From Niallia circulans (GTDB lineage: Bacteria; Bacillota; Bacilli; Bacillales; Cytobacillaceae): a stretch of 64,000 nucleotides of DNA. Shown in pieces: positions 22,352 to 32,779 of this stretch. The DNA lies in contig NZ_RIBP01000004.1 in NCBI RefSeq assembly GCF_007273535.1, positions 1,650,001-1,714,000 of the forward strand, in the 5' to 3' direction. The notes beneath the pieces are model-generated. The model was not told the DNA's origin. It saw only the letters and a list, made by a program, of their open reading frames with translations, and made no database searches. The position numbers and the translations under genes are program-made. Position 1 is the first letter of the stretch. Every line of letters starts with the position of its first letter.

Positions 22352-23389
22352 TTATTCATGCTGTTGCGGTCTTTTACAGCTGGACCGCCTCTTCACAAGC
22401 TCTGTGTCTATAAATATCTTCATTTTATCTTCTTCTTGATAATCAATCTCTCTAATTAATTTCTCCACTGCAAGAGAAGCAATTTTATCTTTTTTGACAT
22501 GAATCGTTGTTAGCTCTGGACTTACAATTCGTGACTCTACAATATTATCAAATCCAATCACAGATATATCTTCCGGCACTTGCAGATTAAGTGCGTTGAG
22601 TGCCTTAATCACGCTGATGGCCATATAATCACACTCGCAAAAAATAGCGGTTGGTAGATTGTCTTTTAGTTCGAGAATAGATTGTGTGAAGTCATGTTGA
22701 ATGGAGAGGTCCGTCGGAGACATTTGGAAAGTATGTTCAGGCTTAATATATAAGCCGTTTTCTTCCATGGCTTTTTGAAATCCTCTTCTTCGTGAATCAA
22801 AGTTGTACATTCTTGCAGTAGATTGTGCATAGCCAATTTCCCTATGTCCTAATTCAACTAAGTGTTTCCCTGCTTGGTAGCCCCCAATCACATTATTCAT
22901 GACGATGAAGTTAATATCCAATGTCTCAAAACAAGTATCCAAGACAACTAGATTAGGCTGTAAGTCAGCGACCGTTTTAATCTGCTCTTCTGTTAAGTTT
23001 GTTCCTAATAACAAAATACCAGATGAACTTTGTTGCTTTTCTAGATTCATTACTTCCTGTTCAAGTGAATCAATATTTATTGAAGAAATAATTAAAGAAT
23101 AGCCTTTTGATGAAAGAGATTGATCAATATTATTTATTAATTCCATAAAGAAAGATTGAGACTGGTATTGCTCAGTGATGATTCCAGTATGTGTACAAGC
23201 TATAAACCGAAATATTTTAGAGATAGAATGTTTTGTTTTCGAAAAGGATTTAGGGTTGTAGCCATTTTCCTCTGCAATCCGGATGATTTTTTGTCTAGTT
23301 TCGTGGCTAACACCAGGCTTTCCATTTAAAGCTAAAGAGACAGCTGATTTGGATACCTCTGCAATTTGGGCAATGTCATTTATCTTCAT
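22352..23389 (-). CDS. LacI-family regulator of the adjacent sugar operon
   Basis: This 345-aa repressor has a LacI helix-turn-helix at residues 1-50 (INDIAQIAEVSKSAVSLALN), a hinge, and a periplasmic-binding-protein-like sugar domain (GYNPKSF; DISVIGFDN; PELTTIHVKK). The ATG follows GGAGGATAC. It is transcribed divergently from the isomerase-transketolase-kinase-PTS-hydrolase operon. A 13-bp inverted repeat stands immediately upstream. It most likely represses that operon and itself and responds to a sugar or sugar phosphate of the pathway. Confidence 0.88.
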   Translation of the reverse strand: MKINDIAQIAEVSKSAVSLALNGKPGVSHETRQKIIRIAEENGYNPKSFSKTKHSISKIFRFIACTHTGIITEQYQSQSFFMELINNIDQSLSSKGYSLIISSINIDSLEQEVMNLEKQQSSSGILLLGTNLTEEQIKTVADLQPNLVVLDTCFETLDINFIVMNNVIGGYQAGKHLVELGHREIGYAQSTARMYNFDSRRRGFQKAMEENGLYIKPEHTFQMSPTDLSIQHDFTQSILELKDNLPTAIFCECDYMAISVIKALNALNLQVPEDISVIGFDNIVESRIVSPELTTIHVKKDKIASLAVEKLIREIDYQEEDKMKIFIDTELVKRRSSCKRPQQHE

Positions 23390-23405
23390 ATGTATCCTCC
23401 ATTCT

Positions 23406-23450
23406 ATCTAAACTAAACTGTTTTTATAAATCTTTACGTTTAGTTTAGAT
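23406..23450. promoter_or_regulatory. Large inverted repeat, likely operator of the LacI-type regulator
   Basis: ATCTAAACTAAAC (23406-23418) and GTTTAGTTTAGAT (23438-23450) are exact reverse complements with 19 bases between. Related GTTTAGTAAGTTTAG occurs at 23700-23714 close to the operon start and AACTAAAATAAACTAAA at 23533-23549. Several half sites would allow looping. The assignment to this regulator is inferred from position. Confidence 0.6.
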
Positions 23451-23550
23451 AAAAAGTTTAGTTGTGTCAAATTAGTTAACTAGTACAAAATGATGTATAT
23501 TCTAGTATTTTATTAAGTTTATTGCATGAAAATAACTAAAATAAACTAAA

Positions 23551-23564
23551 AATTAACGCTTACA
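23551..23564. promoter_or_regulatory. Weak cre-like site
   Basis: AATTAACGCTTACA agrees with TGWAARCGYTWNCW at 11 of 14 positions. It would place the operon under CcpA catabolite control. Confidence 0.35.
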
Positions 23565-23741
23565 AATAATAAAATTTTTAATAAATTTATATAAACATAT
23601 TGACTTCTTTTTAGTGTCGGTGTTAATCTTATACCAAGAAATAACTTAGATATAACTCAGAAAACACTGTATTAATTGCGGTTACCACTTTTATTTATTG
23701 TTTAGTAAGTTTAGTAGTTAATGTTAATTTGGGGGAATAAC

Positions 23742-25178
23742 ATGGAAAAGTTTAAGTTAGGTTTTGCTCCGACGCGCAGATTTTTGTTTAGTAAAGAGGA
23801 TGCTTACAAATATAAAGAGTTAATTAAAGAAAAAATGAAAAGCTTTAATTTAGGTATTGAAATCATTGATTTAGAGGGGATTAATGACGAGGGCTTACTT
23901 TATAATCGTGCTGAAGAGCAACTGATTATTGACCGCTTTATTTCCGAAAAAGTAGATGCTGTCTTTTTCCCACATTGTAATTTCGGAACAGAGGACCTTG
24001 TCGCAAAAATTGCTAAAGCGGTCGATAAACCTGTATTAATATGGGGACCGCGAGATGAAGCTCCGTTAGTGGATGGAACTCGACTTAGAGATACTCAGTG
24101 TGGAATTTTTGCAACGGGAAAAGTGCTGCGCAGATTTAAAGTTCCATTTACTTACATAACAAACAGTTCTGTCGACTCAAAAGTGTTTGAAAGAGGCTTT
24201 AAAAATTTCATTGGTGCAGCAAATGTTGTAAAGCACTTTAAGAAGCTTAGAATACTGCAAATCTCAACAAGACCGTCTGACTTTTGGTCTGTTATCTGTA
24301 ATGAAGGCGAATTACTTGAGAAATTTGGCATTCAAATATATCCGATTACATTGGACCAAATTAAACAAAAGACATTAAAAATTGAGAAGGTTGGCAGTGA
24401 AGAACTTGATAAGGCAATTAAATATATCAAGGATACACTCGATTGGAGTGCGGTTAAAGATGAGGATGTTCGCCGGATCGCATCATTAAAGGTTGCGATG
24501 AAGCAGTTTGCAGAAGAAACAGGCAGCTCGGCAATAGCTATCCAATGTTGGTCAACATTGCAGGATATTATCGGAATCATGCCTTGTCTTGCGAACGCTA
24601 TTTTAACAGATGAACAAATACCTGTCACTTGTGAAACGGATATCCACGGGGCAATAACTTCCATCATGGTTCAAGCAGCAACATTTAATACATTACCGAC
24701 ATTCTTTGCAGATATTACGATTAGACATCCAGAGCATCCGAATGGAGAGCTATTATACCATTGTGGTAATTTCCCAGTTTCGTTAAGTGTGGAAGAGAAG
24801 CCGCAATTAAATAAGCACTTTTTATTTGAAGATCATGCACCTGGAACACATGAAGGAGAAATTAAAGGCGGAGAAATGACGATAGCTCGTTTTGACGGTG
24901 ATAACGGAGAATACTTCATTTTTTTAGGGAAGGCAAAAGGAATGGAAGGTCCATATACAAGAGGTTCTTATGTTTGGGTGGAGGTGAATGATTGGCCACT
25001 TTGGGAAGAAACATTAGTTAAGGGTCCATACATCCATCATTCAACGGGAATTCATGCAAATGTTATTCCGGTCATTTATGAGGCGTGTCAATACATTCCA
25101 GGATTAACTCCAGACCCTGTTGATCCGACAGTAGAGGAAATTCGTGCATGGTTACGTGGCAGTGACATAAATGAATGA
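23742..25178 (+). CDS. L-fucose/L-arabinose isomerase-like protein; candidate D-apiose isomerase
   Basis: This 478-aa protein starts at 23742 behind TGGGGGAAT. Its overall pattern is that of the fucose/arabinose isomerase-like fold: an N-terminal Rossmann part (DAVFFPHCNFGTEDLVAKIA), a middle part (QCWSTLQDIIGIMPC), and a C-terminal domain with ETDIHGAI and HHSTGIHANV supplying likely metal and substrate residues. It should interconvert an aldose and a ketose. With a split transketolase, FGGY kinase and apiosidase-like hydrolase in the same operon, D-apiose to D-apulose is the best guess. Another pentose or deoxyhexose is possible. Confidence 0.7.
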   Translation: MEKFKLGFAPTRRFLFSKEDAYKYKELIKEKMKSFNLGIEIIDLEGINDEGLLYNRAEEQLIIDRFISEKVDAVFFPHCNFGTEDLVAKIAKAVDKPVLIWGPRDEAPLVDGTRLRDTQCGIFATGKVLRRFKVPFTYITNSSVDSKVFERGFKNFIGAANVVKHFKKLRILQISTRPSDFWSVICNEGELLEKFGIQIYPITLDQIKQKTLKIEKVGSEELDKAIKYIKDTLDWSAVKDEDVRRIASLKVAMKQFAEETGSSAIAIQCWSTLQDIIGIMPCLANAILTDEQIPVTCETDIHGAITSIMVQAATFNTLPTFFADITIRHPEHPNGELLYHCGNFPVSLSVEEKPQLNKHFLFEDHAPGTHEGEIKGGEMTIARFDGDNGEYFIFLGKAKGMEGPYTRGSYVWVEVNDWPLWEETLVKGPYIHHSTGIHANVIPVIYEACQYIPGLTPDPVDPTVEEIRAWLRGSDINE

Positions 25179-25193
25179 GTTAATGGAGGGTAA

Positions 25194-26027
25194 ATGATGT
25201 TAAATATTTTAGAATTGAAACGCAAAGCAACGGAAATAAGAATGTCTGTAATTGATATGGTGTACGAAGCAGGCACAGGACATACTGGATCATCTCTATC
25301 TAATACAGATATTTTGACAGCGCTTTTTTACGGTGTAATGAAGGTTGATCCAACAAATCCGACATGGGAAGACCGTGACCGTTATATTCAAAGTAAAGGT
25401 CACGCTGTTGAATCATACTGGGCAGTTCTTGCTGATATGGGCTTCTTTCCGAAAGAAGAATTAAAGACATTCTCTAAATTCAACTCACGATTAATAGGTC
25501 ATCCAAATAATAAAGTTCCTGGTGTAGAAATGAATACAGGAGCATTGGGCCATGGTTTATCAATTTCTGTTGGCTTGGCATTAGCTGCTAAACTCGATAA
25601 AAAATCTTACCGGGTTTTCACGTTAATGGGAGATGGAGAATTAGCGGAAGGGTCTGTGTGGGAAGCTGCGATGTCTGCTTCACAATATAAACTTGATAAT
25701 CTAGTTGGAATTATTGATAGAAACAGATTGCAAATCACTGGAAGTACGGATGATGTGATGAGTAATGAGCCTCTTGATAAGAAATGGCAAAGCTTTGGCT
25801 GGGATGTCATTGAAGTTGACGGTAACGATGTAGCTGAGCTAGTAAGAGTATTAACAGAAGCACCGATATCTCAAGGGAAGCCGACGATGATACTTGCCAA
25901 CACGATTAAGGGCAAGGGCATTTCACTGGCAGAAAATGTAGCTAGCTGGCATCATCATGTCCCAACTAAAGAGGAATATGACTTGGCAATGACGGAACTT
26001 TCTAAGCAATTGGAGGTATTAGCATGA
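25194..26027 (+). CDS. Transketolase-like subunit, N-terminal half; candidate apulose-4-phosphate transketolase
   Basis: This 277-aa protein is the thiamine-diphosphate-binding half of a split transketolase. GHTGSSLSNTDILTALF, the cofactor motif GDGELAEGS...N (about residues 145-177) and LANTIKGKG are present. GGAGGG precedes the ATG pair at 25194/25197. It overlaps the next gene by 4 bases, so the halves are made in equal amounts. Split transketolases of this kind act in several sugar pathways, including the known AptA/AptB of D-apiose degradation, which gives xylulose-5-P and DHAP. Confidence 0.8.
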   Translation: MMLNILELKRKATEIRMSVIDMVYEAGTGHTGSSLSNTDILTALFYGVMKVDPTNPTWEDRDRYIQSKGHAVESYWAVLADMGFFPKEELKTFSKFNSRLIGHPNNKVPGVEMNTGALGHGLSISVGLALAAKLDKKSYRVFTLMGDGELAEGSVWEAAMSASQYKLDNLVGIIDRNRLQITGSTDDVMSNEPLDKKWQSFGWDVIEVDGNDVAELVRVLTEAPISQGKPTMILANTIKGKGISLAENVASWHHHVPTKEEYDLAMTELSKQLEVLA

Positions 26028-26989
26028 ACAATGTAGCGTTTGAGAAAAATACTGGCAATAAAATTGCCAACAGGACAGTTGTTAGTGATACATTGCTTGC
26101 GTTAGCTTCAGAGAATAAAGATATTCTAGTATTAACAAGTGATTCAAGAGGGTCGGCATCAATGGTGCCGTTTGCGGATGCATTACCTGAGCAACTAATA
26201 GAAGTAGGTATCGCCGAACAAAATTTAGTTGGAATTTCGGCGGGCTTGGCTGCCTATGGAAAAAAACCATTTGTTGCTTCTCCAGCATGTTTTCTTAGTA
26301 TGCGGAGCATTGAACAAATTAAAGTGGACATTGCCTATTCCAAAACGAATGTAAAACTAATTGGAATAAGTGGAGGTGTCAGCTATGGAGCCCTTGGCAT
26401 GTCTCATCATTCTGTTCAGGATTTAGCTGTAACTAGGGCGATTCCAGATTTACATGTAATGATGCCTGCAGATCGTCATGAAACAAAAAAAATGATTGAG
26501 GCATTAGTAGATTATGAAACGCCAGTTTATATGAGAATTGGCAGAAATCCAGTCGAAGATTCGTATTTAAATGCTGATTATGATTTCCAGATTGGGAAGG
26601 CAGTCATCATGCATGAAGGCAATGACTTAACGATTATTGCTACTGGGGAAACGGTACGTGTTGCCCTTGATACTGCGTATGAATTGAAAGCAGACGGCAT
26701 CAGCTGCCGAGTAATTAATATGCACACAATAAAGCCATTAGATGAAGCAGCAATTATTCAAGCAGCTAAAGAAACAGGCCGTATTATTACGATTGAAGAA
26801 CATAGTGTTTTTGGTGGTTTAGGTTCAGCTGTTTCAGAGGTTACATCACAATCCTGTCCAGTGCCAGTAAAAATCCTCGGAATTCCAGATGAACCAGCAG
26901 TCGCAGGGAATACGAAGGAAGTTTTTCAACATTATGGATTAAGTGCTGACAATGTTGCACGCATTGCCAAAGAAATGCTTGGTTACTAG
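26024..26989 (+). CDS. Transketolase-like subunit, C-terminal half
   Basis: This 321-aa protein has the pyrimidine-binding domain with EVGIAEQNLVGISAGLA (catalytic Glu) at about residues 66-82 and the C-terminal transketolase domain (VINMHTIKPLDEAAI). It completes the active site with the product of the preceding gene. The gene order and 4-base overlap fit an AptAB-like pair. A general pentose-phosphate transketolase is usually one ~660-aa chain, so this pair is probably pathway-specific. Confidence 0.8.
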   Translation: MNNVAFEKNTGNKIANRTVVSDTLLALASENKDILVLTSDSRGSASMVPFADALPEQLIEVGIAEQNLVGISAGLAAYGKKPFVASPACFLSMRSIEQIKVDIAYSKTNVKLIGISGGVSYGALGMSHHSVQDLAVTRAIPDLHVMMPADRHETKKMIEALVDYETPVYMRIGRNPVEDSYLNADYDFQIGKAVIMHEGNDLTIIATGETVRVALDTAYELKADGISCRVINMHTIKPLDEAAIIQAAKETGRIITIEEHSVFGGLGSAVSEVTSQSCPVPVKILGIPDEPAVAGNTKEVFQHYGLSADNVARIAKEMLGY

Positions 26990-27001
26990 GGGGAGATTGC
27001 T

Positions 27002-28483
27002 ATGAGTAATCGTTATATCCTTGCGATAGATCAAAGTACTTCTGGAACAAAAGCACTGCTTATTAATCATCAAGGTCAAATTGTTGAAAAGCAAACAGTT
27101 GTTCATAAGCAAATTTATCCTCAATCGGGTTGGGTCGAGCATGACCCGGTTGAGATTTACGAAAATGTTAAGAAAGTAATCAATAAAATCGGCGTGAAAC
27201 ATCCGTCGTTATTACTGAAAATGAATACCCTTACAATTACGAACCAACGGGAGACTATTGTTATCTGGGATAAACGGACAGGTGAGCCAGTCTATAATGC
27301 GATTGTTTGGCAGTGTAGAAGAACGACTTCCATTTGTACGAACTTGAAAGCACAGGGATATGAGGAAGCGGTTCATGCAAAGACCGGTCTTAAAATTGAT
27401 CCGTATTTCTCTGCAACGAAGGCGAAATGGATTTTAGATAATGTTTCAGGTGTAAGAGAAAGAGCGGAACAGGGAGATTTGTTACTCGGAACAATTGACA
27501 GTTGGTTAATTTGGAAGCTAACAAATGGCAAGGTTCACGCAACAGATGTTACAAATGCCAGTAGAACCCTTTTGTTCAATATTTACTCTTTAAGCTGGGA
27601 TGAAGAGCTGCTTAAGATTTTTAATATCCCAAAAACAATGCTCCCTGAAGTTAAATATTCGGATGAAATCTTTGGAATCGTTGAAGACAGCGAATCTTTC
27701 ATAAATAAACTGCCAATATCAGGGGTAATCGGTGACTCACAGGCAGCTTTATATGCCCAACAATGCTTTGATAAGGAAATCGCGAAAGCAACCTTTGGGA
27801 CCGGGACATCTGTAATGGTATACACCAAGGAATGTGTGGAGGCGAAGGAAGGGTTAGTTACTTCTGTAGCTTGGGGCTGTAATGGCAAGGTTCATTATGC
27901 TTTGGAAGGAATTATTAACACTACAGGCGATATTATCCGATGGATGAAGGATGACTTAACATTATTTGCAACCTTTGCTGAGGCAGAGCAGTTGGCACAT
28001 ATGCTTGATGATAATGATGGGGTTTATTTAGTGCCTGCATTTGTTGGCTTAGGTGCACCGTATTGGAAACCAGATATCAGGGCTAGTATAACAGGGATGA
28101 GCAGAAATACGAAAAAAGCTCATATTGTAAGAGCTGGCTTAGAAAGCATCGTATATCAAGTAAAAGATGTTCTGCAGCTTATCGAAAAGGAAACAAATGT
28201 CGTTGTAAAAGAGTTGCGAGTTGATGGTGGGGCAACAACAAATCAATTTTTAATGCAGTTTTTAGCCGATATTCTTGGAATAAAGATTATGGTGTCGACA
28301 ATCTCTGAGTTATCTGCACTTGGTTCTGTTTATTTAGGCGGGCTTGGGTCAGGCTTTTGGACATCTGAAGAGATTTCAGCATTACATACGGAGAAACGTA
28401 TGTTTGAACCAAAAATGAAGATAGAAGCAAGAGAACAGTTTTATTTAGAATGGAAGAGAGCCGTTTACTCAGCTATAGGCTAA
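27002..28483 (+). CDS. FGGY-family sugar kinase; candidate apulose kinase
   Basis: This 493-aa kinase has the actin-like ATPase fold: DQSTSGTKALL (residues 10-20), ITNQRET, GDSQAALYAQ (catalytic Asp) and FGTGTSVMVYT. It resembles glycerol- and xylulokinases. SD GGGGGAG precedes the ATG by 7 bases and the transketolase gene ends 12 bases before. In the apiose pathway an FGGY kinase makes apulose-4-phosphate, the transketolase substrate. Substrate specificity cannot be read from the sequence. Confidence 0.82.
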   Translation: MSNRYILAIDQSTSGTKALLINHQGQIVEKQTVVHKQIYPQSGWVEHDPVEIYENVKKVINKIGVKHPSLLLKMNTLTITNQRETIVIWDKRTGEPVYNAIVWQCRRTTSICTNLKAQGYEEAVHAKTGLKIDPYFSATKAKWILDNVSGVRERAEQGDLLLGTIDSWLIWKLTNGKVHATDVTNASRTLLFNIYSLSWDEELLKIFNIPKTMLPEVKYSDEIFGIVEDSESFINKLPISGVIGDSQAALYAQQCFDKEIAKATFGTGTSVMVYTKECVEAKEGLVTSVAWGCNGKVHYALEGIINTTGDIIRWMKDDLTLFATFAEAEQLAHMLDDNDGVYLVPAFVGLGAPYWKPDIRASITGMSRNTKKAHIVRAGLESIVYQVKDVLQLIEKETNVVVKELRVDGGATTNQFLMQFLADILGIKIMVSTISELSALGSVYLGGLGSGFWTSEEISALHTEKRMFEPKMKIEAREQFYLEWKRAVYSAIG

Positions 28484-28625
28484 TTAAACTAGCTATTGCA
28501 GTCTTTGAAAGCACCCTTTTGTATGCGCTTTAAATCCAGTTAAGGAGGTGAGATTCTTCCGCAATCAATAGCGTGGGTAAGCCACCATGATAATTGTGCA
28601 CTTATTCTAGTTGTAAGATATTTAG

Positions 28626-30053
<1,428 letters not shown>

Positions 30054-30138
30054 GCGATGGGATAAATATTTTGGACAGCAGAGAAAGTAGAATCAAGCAC
30101 TACTTTCTCTCTTCCGTATAACCTGGGAGGGAAAATAA

Positions 30139-31425
30139 ATGATAGAGTTAAGAGTAGCAGAAAATAAACAATACCTTGAAACTGAAAAAGGTGAACGGTT
30201 TTTTTACCTGGCAGATACTGTTTGGAGTGCTTTTACGAATGCTACGTTAGAGGAATGGAATGATTATCTTAACTATCGAAAAACACAAGGCTTTAATGTA
30301 CTCCAAATTAATATCCTTCAACAATGGGATGCCAGTGACACAGATGTTAACATGAAGCCATTTGCATACAAGGAAGATGGCTCATTCGATTTTAATAAAA
30401 GAAATGATGCTTACTTTGAACGTGCAGAAAAAATGGTGGCAATGGCAGTGGAAAAAGGATTTGTCCCTGCACTTGTCCTGCTGTGGTGTAACTATGTGCC
30501 TGAAACATGGGGTTCGGAGATTAGTAATATCAATAATATGCCTTTTGAATTGGTAGAGGATTATGTGAAATATGTTGACGGCATATTCTCGAAATACAAT
30601 CCCATTTATTTAGTAAGTGGAGATACAGACTTTCCAACAGATATAACAACTAGCTACTATTCACTTGCGTTAACTATAATTAAACAACTAAGTCCACAAT
30701 GTTTAACAACATTACATATAAGAGGAAGATTAACCGAAATTCCTGATGAACTGCTGTACAGTGACAAGCTGGATTTCTATATGTTCCAATCTGGTCATAA
30801 TATACAATTTCAACATACATCTTATACGCTTGCAGAAGAATTCAGCAATAAGCCAGTTAAACGGCCGGCTCTTAATTCAGAGCCATGTTATGAACAAATG
30901 GGCTATAGCAGAAATATATATGGCCGTTTTAGTAGATTTGATGTTAGAAAGGCTGCTTGGCAAAGTTTATTGTCAGGTGCAGAGGCAGGTATCACCTATG
31001 GAGCTCATGGAATCTGGAGCTGGCATAAGCAAGAAAAGGGCTTTGGTCTAGTTGGTGAGGTGTTTGACAAGCCATACGATTGGCGAGATGCCGTAAAGTT
31101 TGAAGGTGCTTGGGATTATGCTTTTGCCAAAAAAATCTTTCGCTTATTTAATCTCAACGACTTACAGCCATTAAAAATTGTCATGAAAAATACCGAGGAG
31201 ATAAGAGTAGCTAGCACCAAGGATGACGGTAGAATTGCTTTTTACCTGCCTGTTAATACTACCTTGAAATTAAATACACTGCTTGAAGACTACGATTTTA
31301 CGATCATTGATTTAGAGTATAGACGATTTGGTGAAGCAAGTGTAGCTTTTGAAGATAATATCACGACAATTAATATGCATAGCTTTGACTCAGACGTTGT
31401 GATTATTGGGGAGAAAAGACGTTAA
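30139..31425 (+). CDS. Apiosidase-like glycoside hydrolase (DUF4038/GH140-type), cytoplasmic
   Basis: This 428-aa TIM-barrel protein opens with GERFFYLADTVWSAFTN, the DUF4038 signature found in GH140 apiosidases. Likely acid/base and nucleophile are D162 (VSGDTDF) and E248 (LNSEPCYE), placed like the Asp/Glu pair of GH140. A C-terminal beta domain (DUF5060-like) covers about 340-428. There is no signal peptide, unlike secreted polysaccharide-lyase-type apiosidases, so it should act inside the cell on an imported glycoside. GGGAGGG precedes the ATG. Last gene of the operon. Confidence 0.72.
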   Translation: MIELRVAENKQYLETEKGERFFYLADTVWSAFTNATLEEWNDYLNYRKTQGFNVLQINILQQWDASDTDVNMKPFAYKEDGSFDFNKRNDAYFERAEKMVAMAVEKGFVPALVLLWCNYVPETWGSEISNINNMPFELVEDYVKYVDGIFSKYNPIYLVSGDTDFPTDITTSYYSLALTIIKQLSPQCLTTLHIRGRLTEIPDELLYSDKLDFYMFQSGHNIQFQHTSYTLAEEFSNKPVKRPALNSEPCYEQMGYSRNIYGRFSRFDVRKAAWQSLLSGAEAGITYGAHGIWSWHKQEKGFGLVGEVFDKPYDWRDAVKFEGAWDYAFAKKIFRLFNLNDLQPLKIVMKNTEEIRVASTKDDGRIAFYLPVNTTLKLNTLLEDYDFTIIDLEYRRFGEASVAFEDNITTINMHSFDSDVVIIGEKRR

Positions 31426-31549
31426 AGATTATAGGGTGTTGAAAATGTTATGCTTTGGGAAAACGGCAGGCAGTACTGCTAGAACCGGCACTCAAAGTGG
31501 TTTAAATAGTCGGTCGAATCAAAATGCATACCATATATTAAAAAATAAT

Positions 31550-31603
31550 AAATTCCATAATAAACAAGCTGCCATTAATGGCAGCTTGTTTATTATGGAA
31601 TTT
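31550..31603. terminator. 54-bp perfect palindrome after the sugar operon
   Basis: Each 27-base half is the exact reverse complement of the other (ends AAATTCCATAATAAAC... and ...GTTTATTATGGAATTT). It may be a strong bidirectional terminator; no long T-run follows, so a recombination or cruciform site is also possible. Confidence 0.7.
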
Positions 31604-31738
31604 ACAGGGAAAATGAATATAGAACACATATAATTTTAGTTGATGAACAACCGTATCGTTGGACAACCTCTGTAATTGTATAAAAGGTTTGGGGAAAAAT
31701 AAAACATAATTTACTTTCGCAAAAGGGAGGACTAGATT

Positions 31739-32329
31739 ATGAAAATAGCCAAGAGAATGGTTCCTCTTATAATTGTACTGCTACTTGCTGCATGTAATAA
31801 CTCAGCCACAGAATCAAGTAGTTCAGCAACTAACGATCCAGCAAACAACAGTAATCCGCAAACAGCAAACGAAGAGAATGCTAATACAGAGCCAGCAGCA
31901 ACTGCCAACACAACCAATACTAATGGAACCGAAAGCGAAGAAGATTCAGGGAGTAATGACGAAACAGTGAGCCAGAAGGAAGAGTATCTTACCAAATTAA
32001 ATGCTAAGAAAAAAGAAATGGATGAACTACGAAAAAATCCCGAAAATGATACCACATATGCAATGAAAAAGGTGGAAGGGGAGAGATATGACGCTTGGGA
32101 TGATTTATTAAATGAGATTTATGGAGTTCTGCAGAAACAGCTTTCCTCTGAAGAAATGGAGCAGCTAAAACAAGAGCAGCGCGAATGGATTAAAAACCGC
32201 GATAGTAAGGCAAAAGAGGCCTCTCTTAAATATGAAGGCGGAACAATGGAGCAATTGGAATATGTAACTGTGCTAGCAGATCTTACGGAAGAACGCTGCT
32301 TTGCATTGGTTGAGGGGTATATGAAATAG
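31739..32329 (+). CDS. Lipoprotein with LprI-like (DUF1311) domain
   Basis: This 196-aa protein has a lipobox (LLLAAC, Cys19) for lipid anchoring. A Ser/Thr/Asn-rich disordered linker (about 20-80) precedes a helical domain (about 85-196) with DDLLNEIYGVLQKQL and EQREWIKNRD, the DUF1311/LprI pattern. LprI of mycobacteria inhibits lysozyme, but for Bacillaceae members the role is not established. GGGAGGAC lies before the ATG. It is a single-gene unit with a terminator. Confidence 0.82.
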   Translation: MKIAKRMVPLIIVLLLAACNNSATESSSSATNDPANNSNPQTANEENANTEPAATANTTNTNGTESEEDSGSNDETVSQKEEYLTKLNAKKKEMDELRKNPENDTTYAMKKVEGERYDAWDDLLNEIYGVLQKQLSSEEMEQLKQEQREWIKNRDSKAKEASLKYEGGTMEQLEYVTVLADLTEERCFALVEGYMK

Positions 32330-32353
32330 AGAATGACTGCAGACATTCAGAGA

Positions 32354-32403
32354 GACTGCCTGACAAGCTTAGTGTTTTTAAGTTTGTCGGCAGTTTTATT
32401 TAT
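32354..32403 (+). terminator. Terminator of the lipoprotein gene
   Basis: ACTGCCTGACAAGCTTA pairs with TAAGTTTGTCGGCAGT apart from single mismatches, followed by TTTATTTATTT. Confidence 0.8.
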
Positions 32404-32473
32404 TTAGGAGAGGTTGAAGGTTTCCGAGACTTATTGAATCTTCCTTTTTCTAATAAGTTTAGCTACTTTTTCA

Positions 32474-32779
32474 CTAATAAACAACAGCATTACACCGGAT
32501 AAAAGTATGAACAAGGAACTTATTGTACTTTTTCCATTTGTTTCTAAAAATTACATTAATAAATAAAAGCAATGCCCAATATACAAAGGTTGAATAACAT
32601 GCGATGTTTAAACTAGGTCTGTCGAAATCTTTGTCTTCTTTAAAAAACAGATAACGCAACTCCTTCGGATAGTATCGACGTAAGTTTTTTCTAATTAAAG
32701 TACAACATTGATTGATTAGCAAAAAGGGTATTGCCACTAGCAATACCCTTAAATAGTATATCATCTTTGTCATTCTCAA
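32474..32779 (-). CDS. Small membrane protein coupled to the QueC-like gene
   Basis: A 101-aa protein with two hydrophobic segments, about residues 6-28 (IYYLRVLLVAIPFLLINQCC) and 60-80 (TFVYWALLLFINVIF), and a basic loop between them. It starts at TTG 32779 (TTGA overlap with the previous stop) or ATG 32773. No family recognised. The overlap suggests it works with the QueC-like protein. Confidence 0.5.
   Translation of the reverse strand: MRMTKMIYYLRVLLVAIPFLLINQCCTLIRKNLRRYYPKELRYLFFKEDKDFDRPSLNIACYSTFVYWALLLFINVIFRNKWKKYNKFLVHTFIRCNAVVY

Noticed and set aside
31406..31633. 75-aa open frame after the apiosidase-like gene
   Set aside because: It overlaps the end of that gene and runs through the 54-bp palindrome; no SD and no family.
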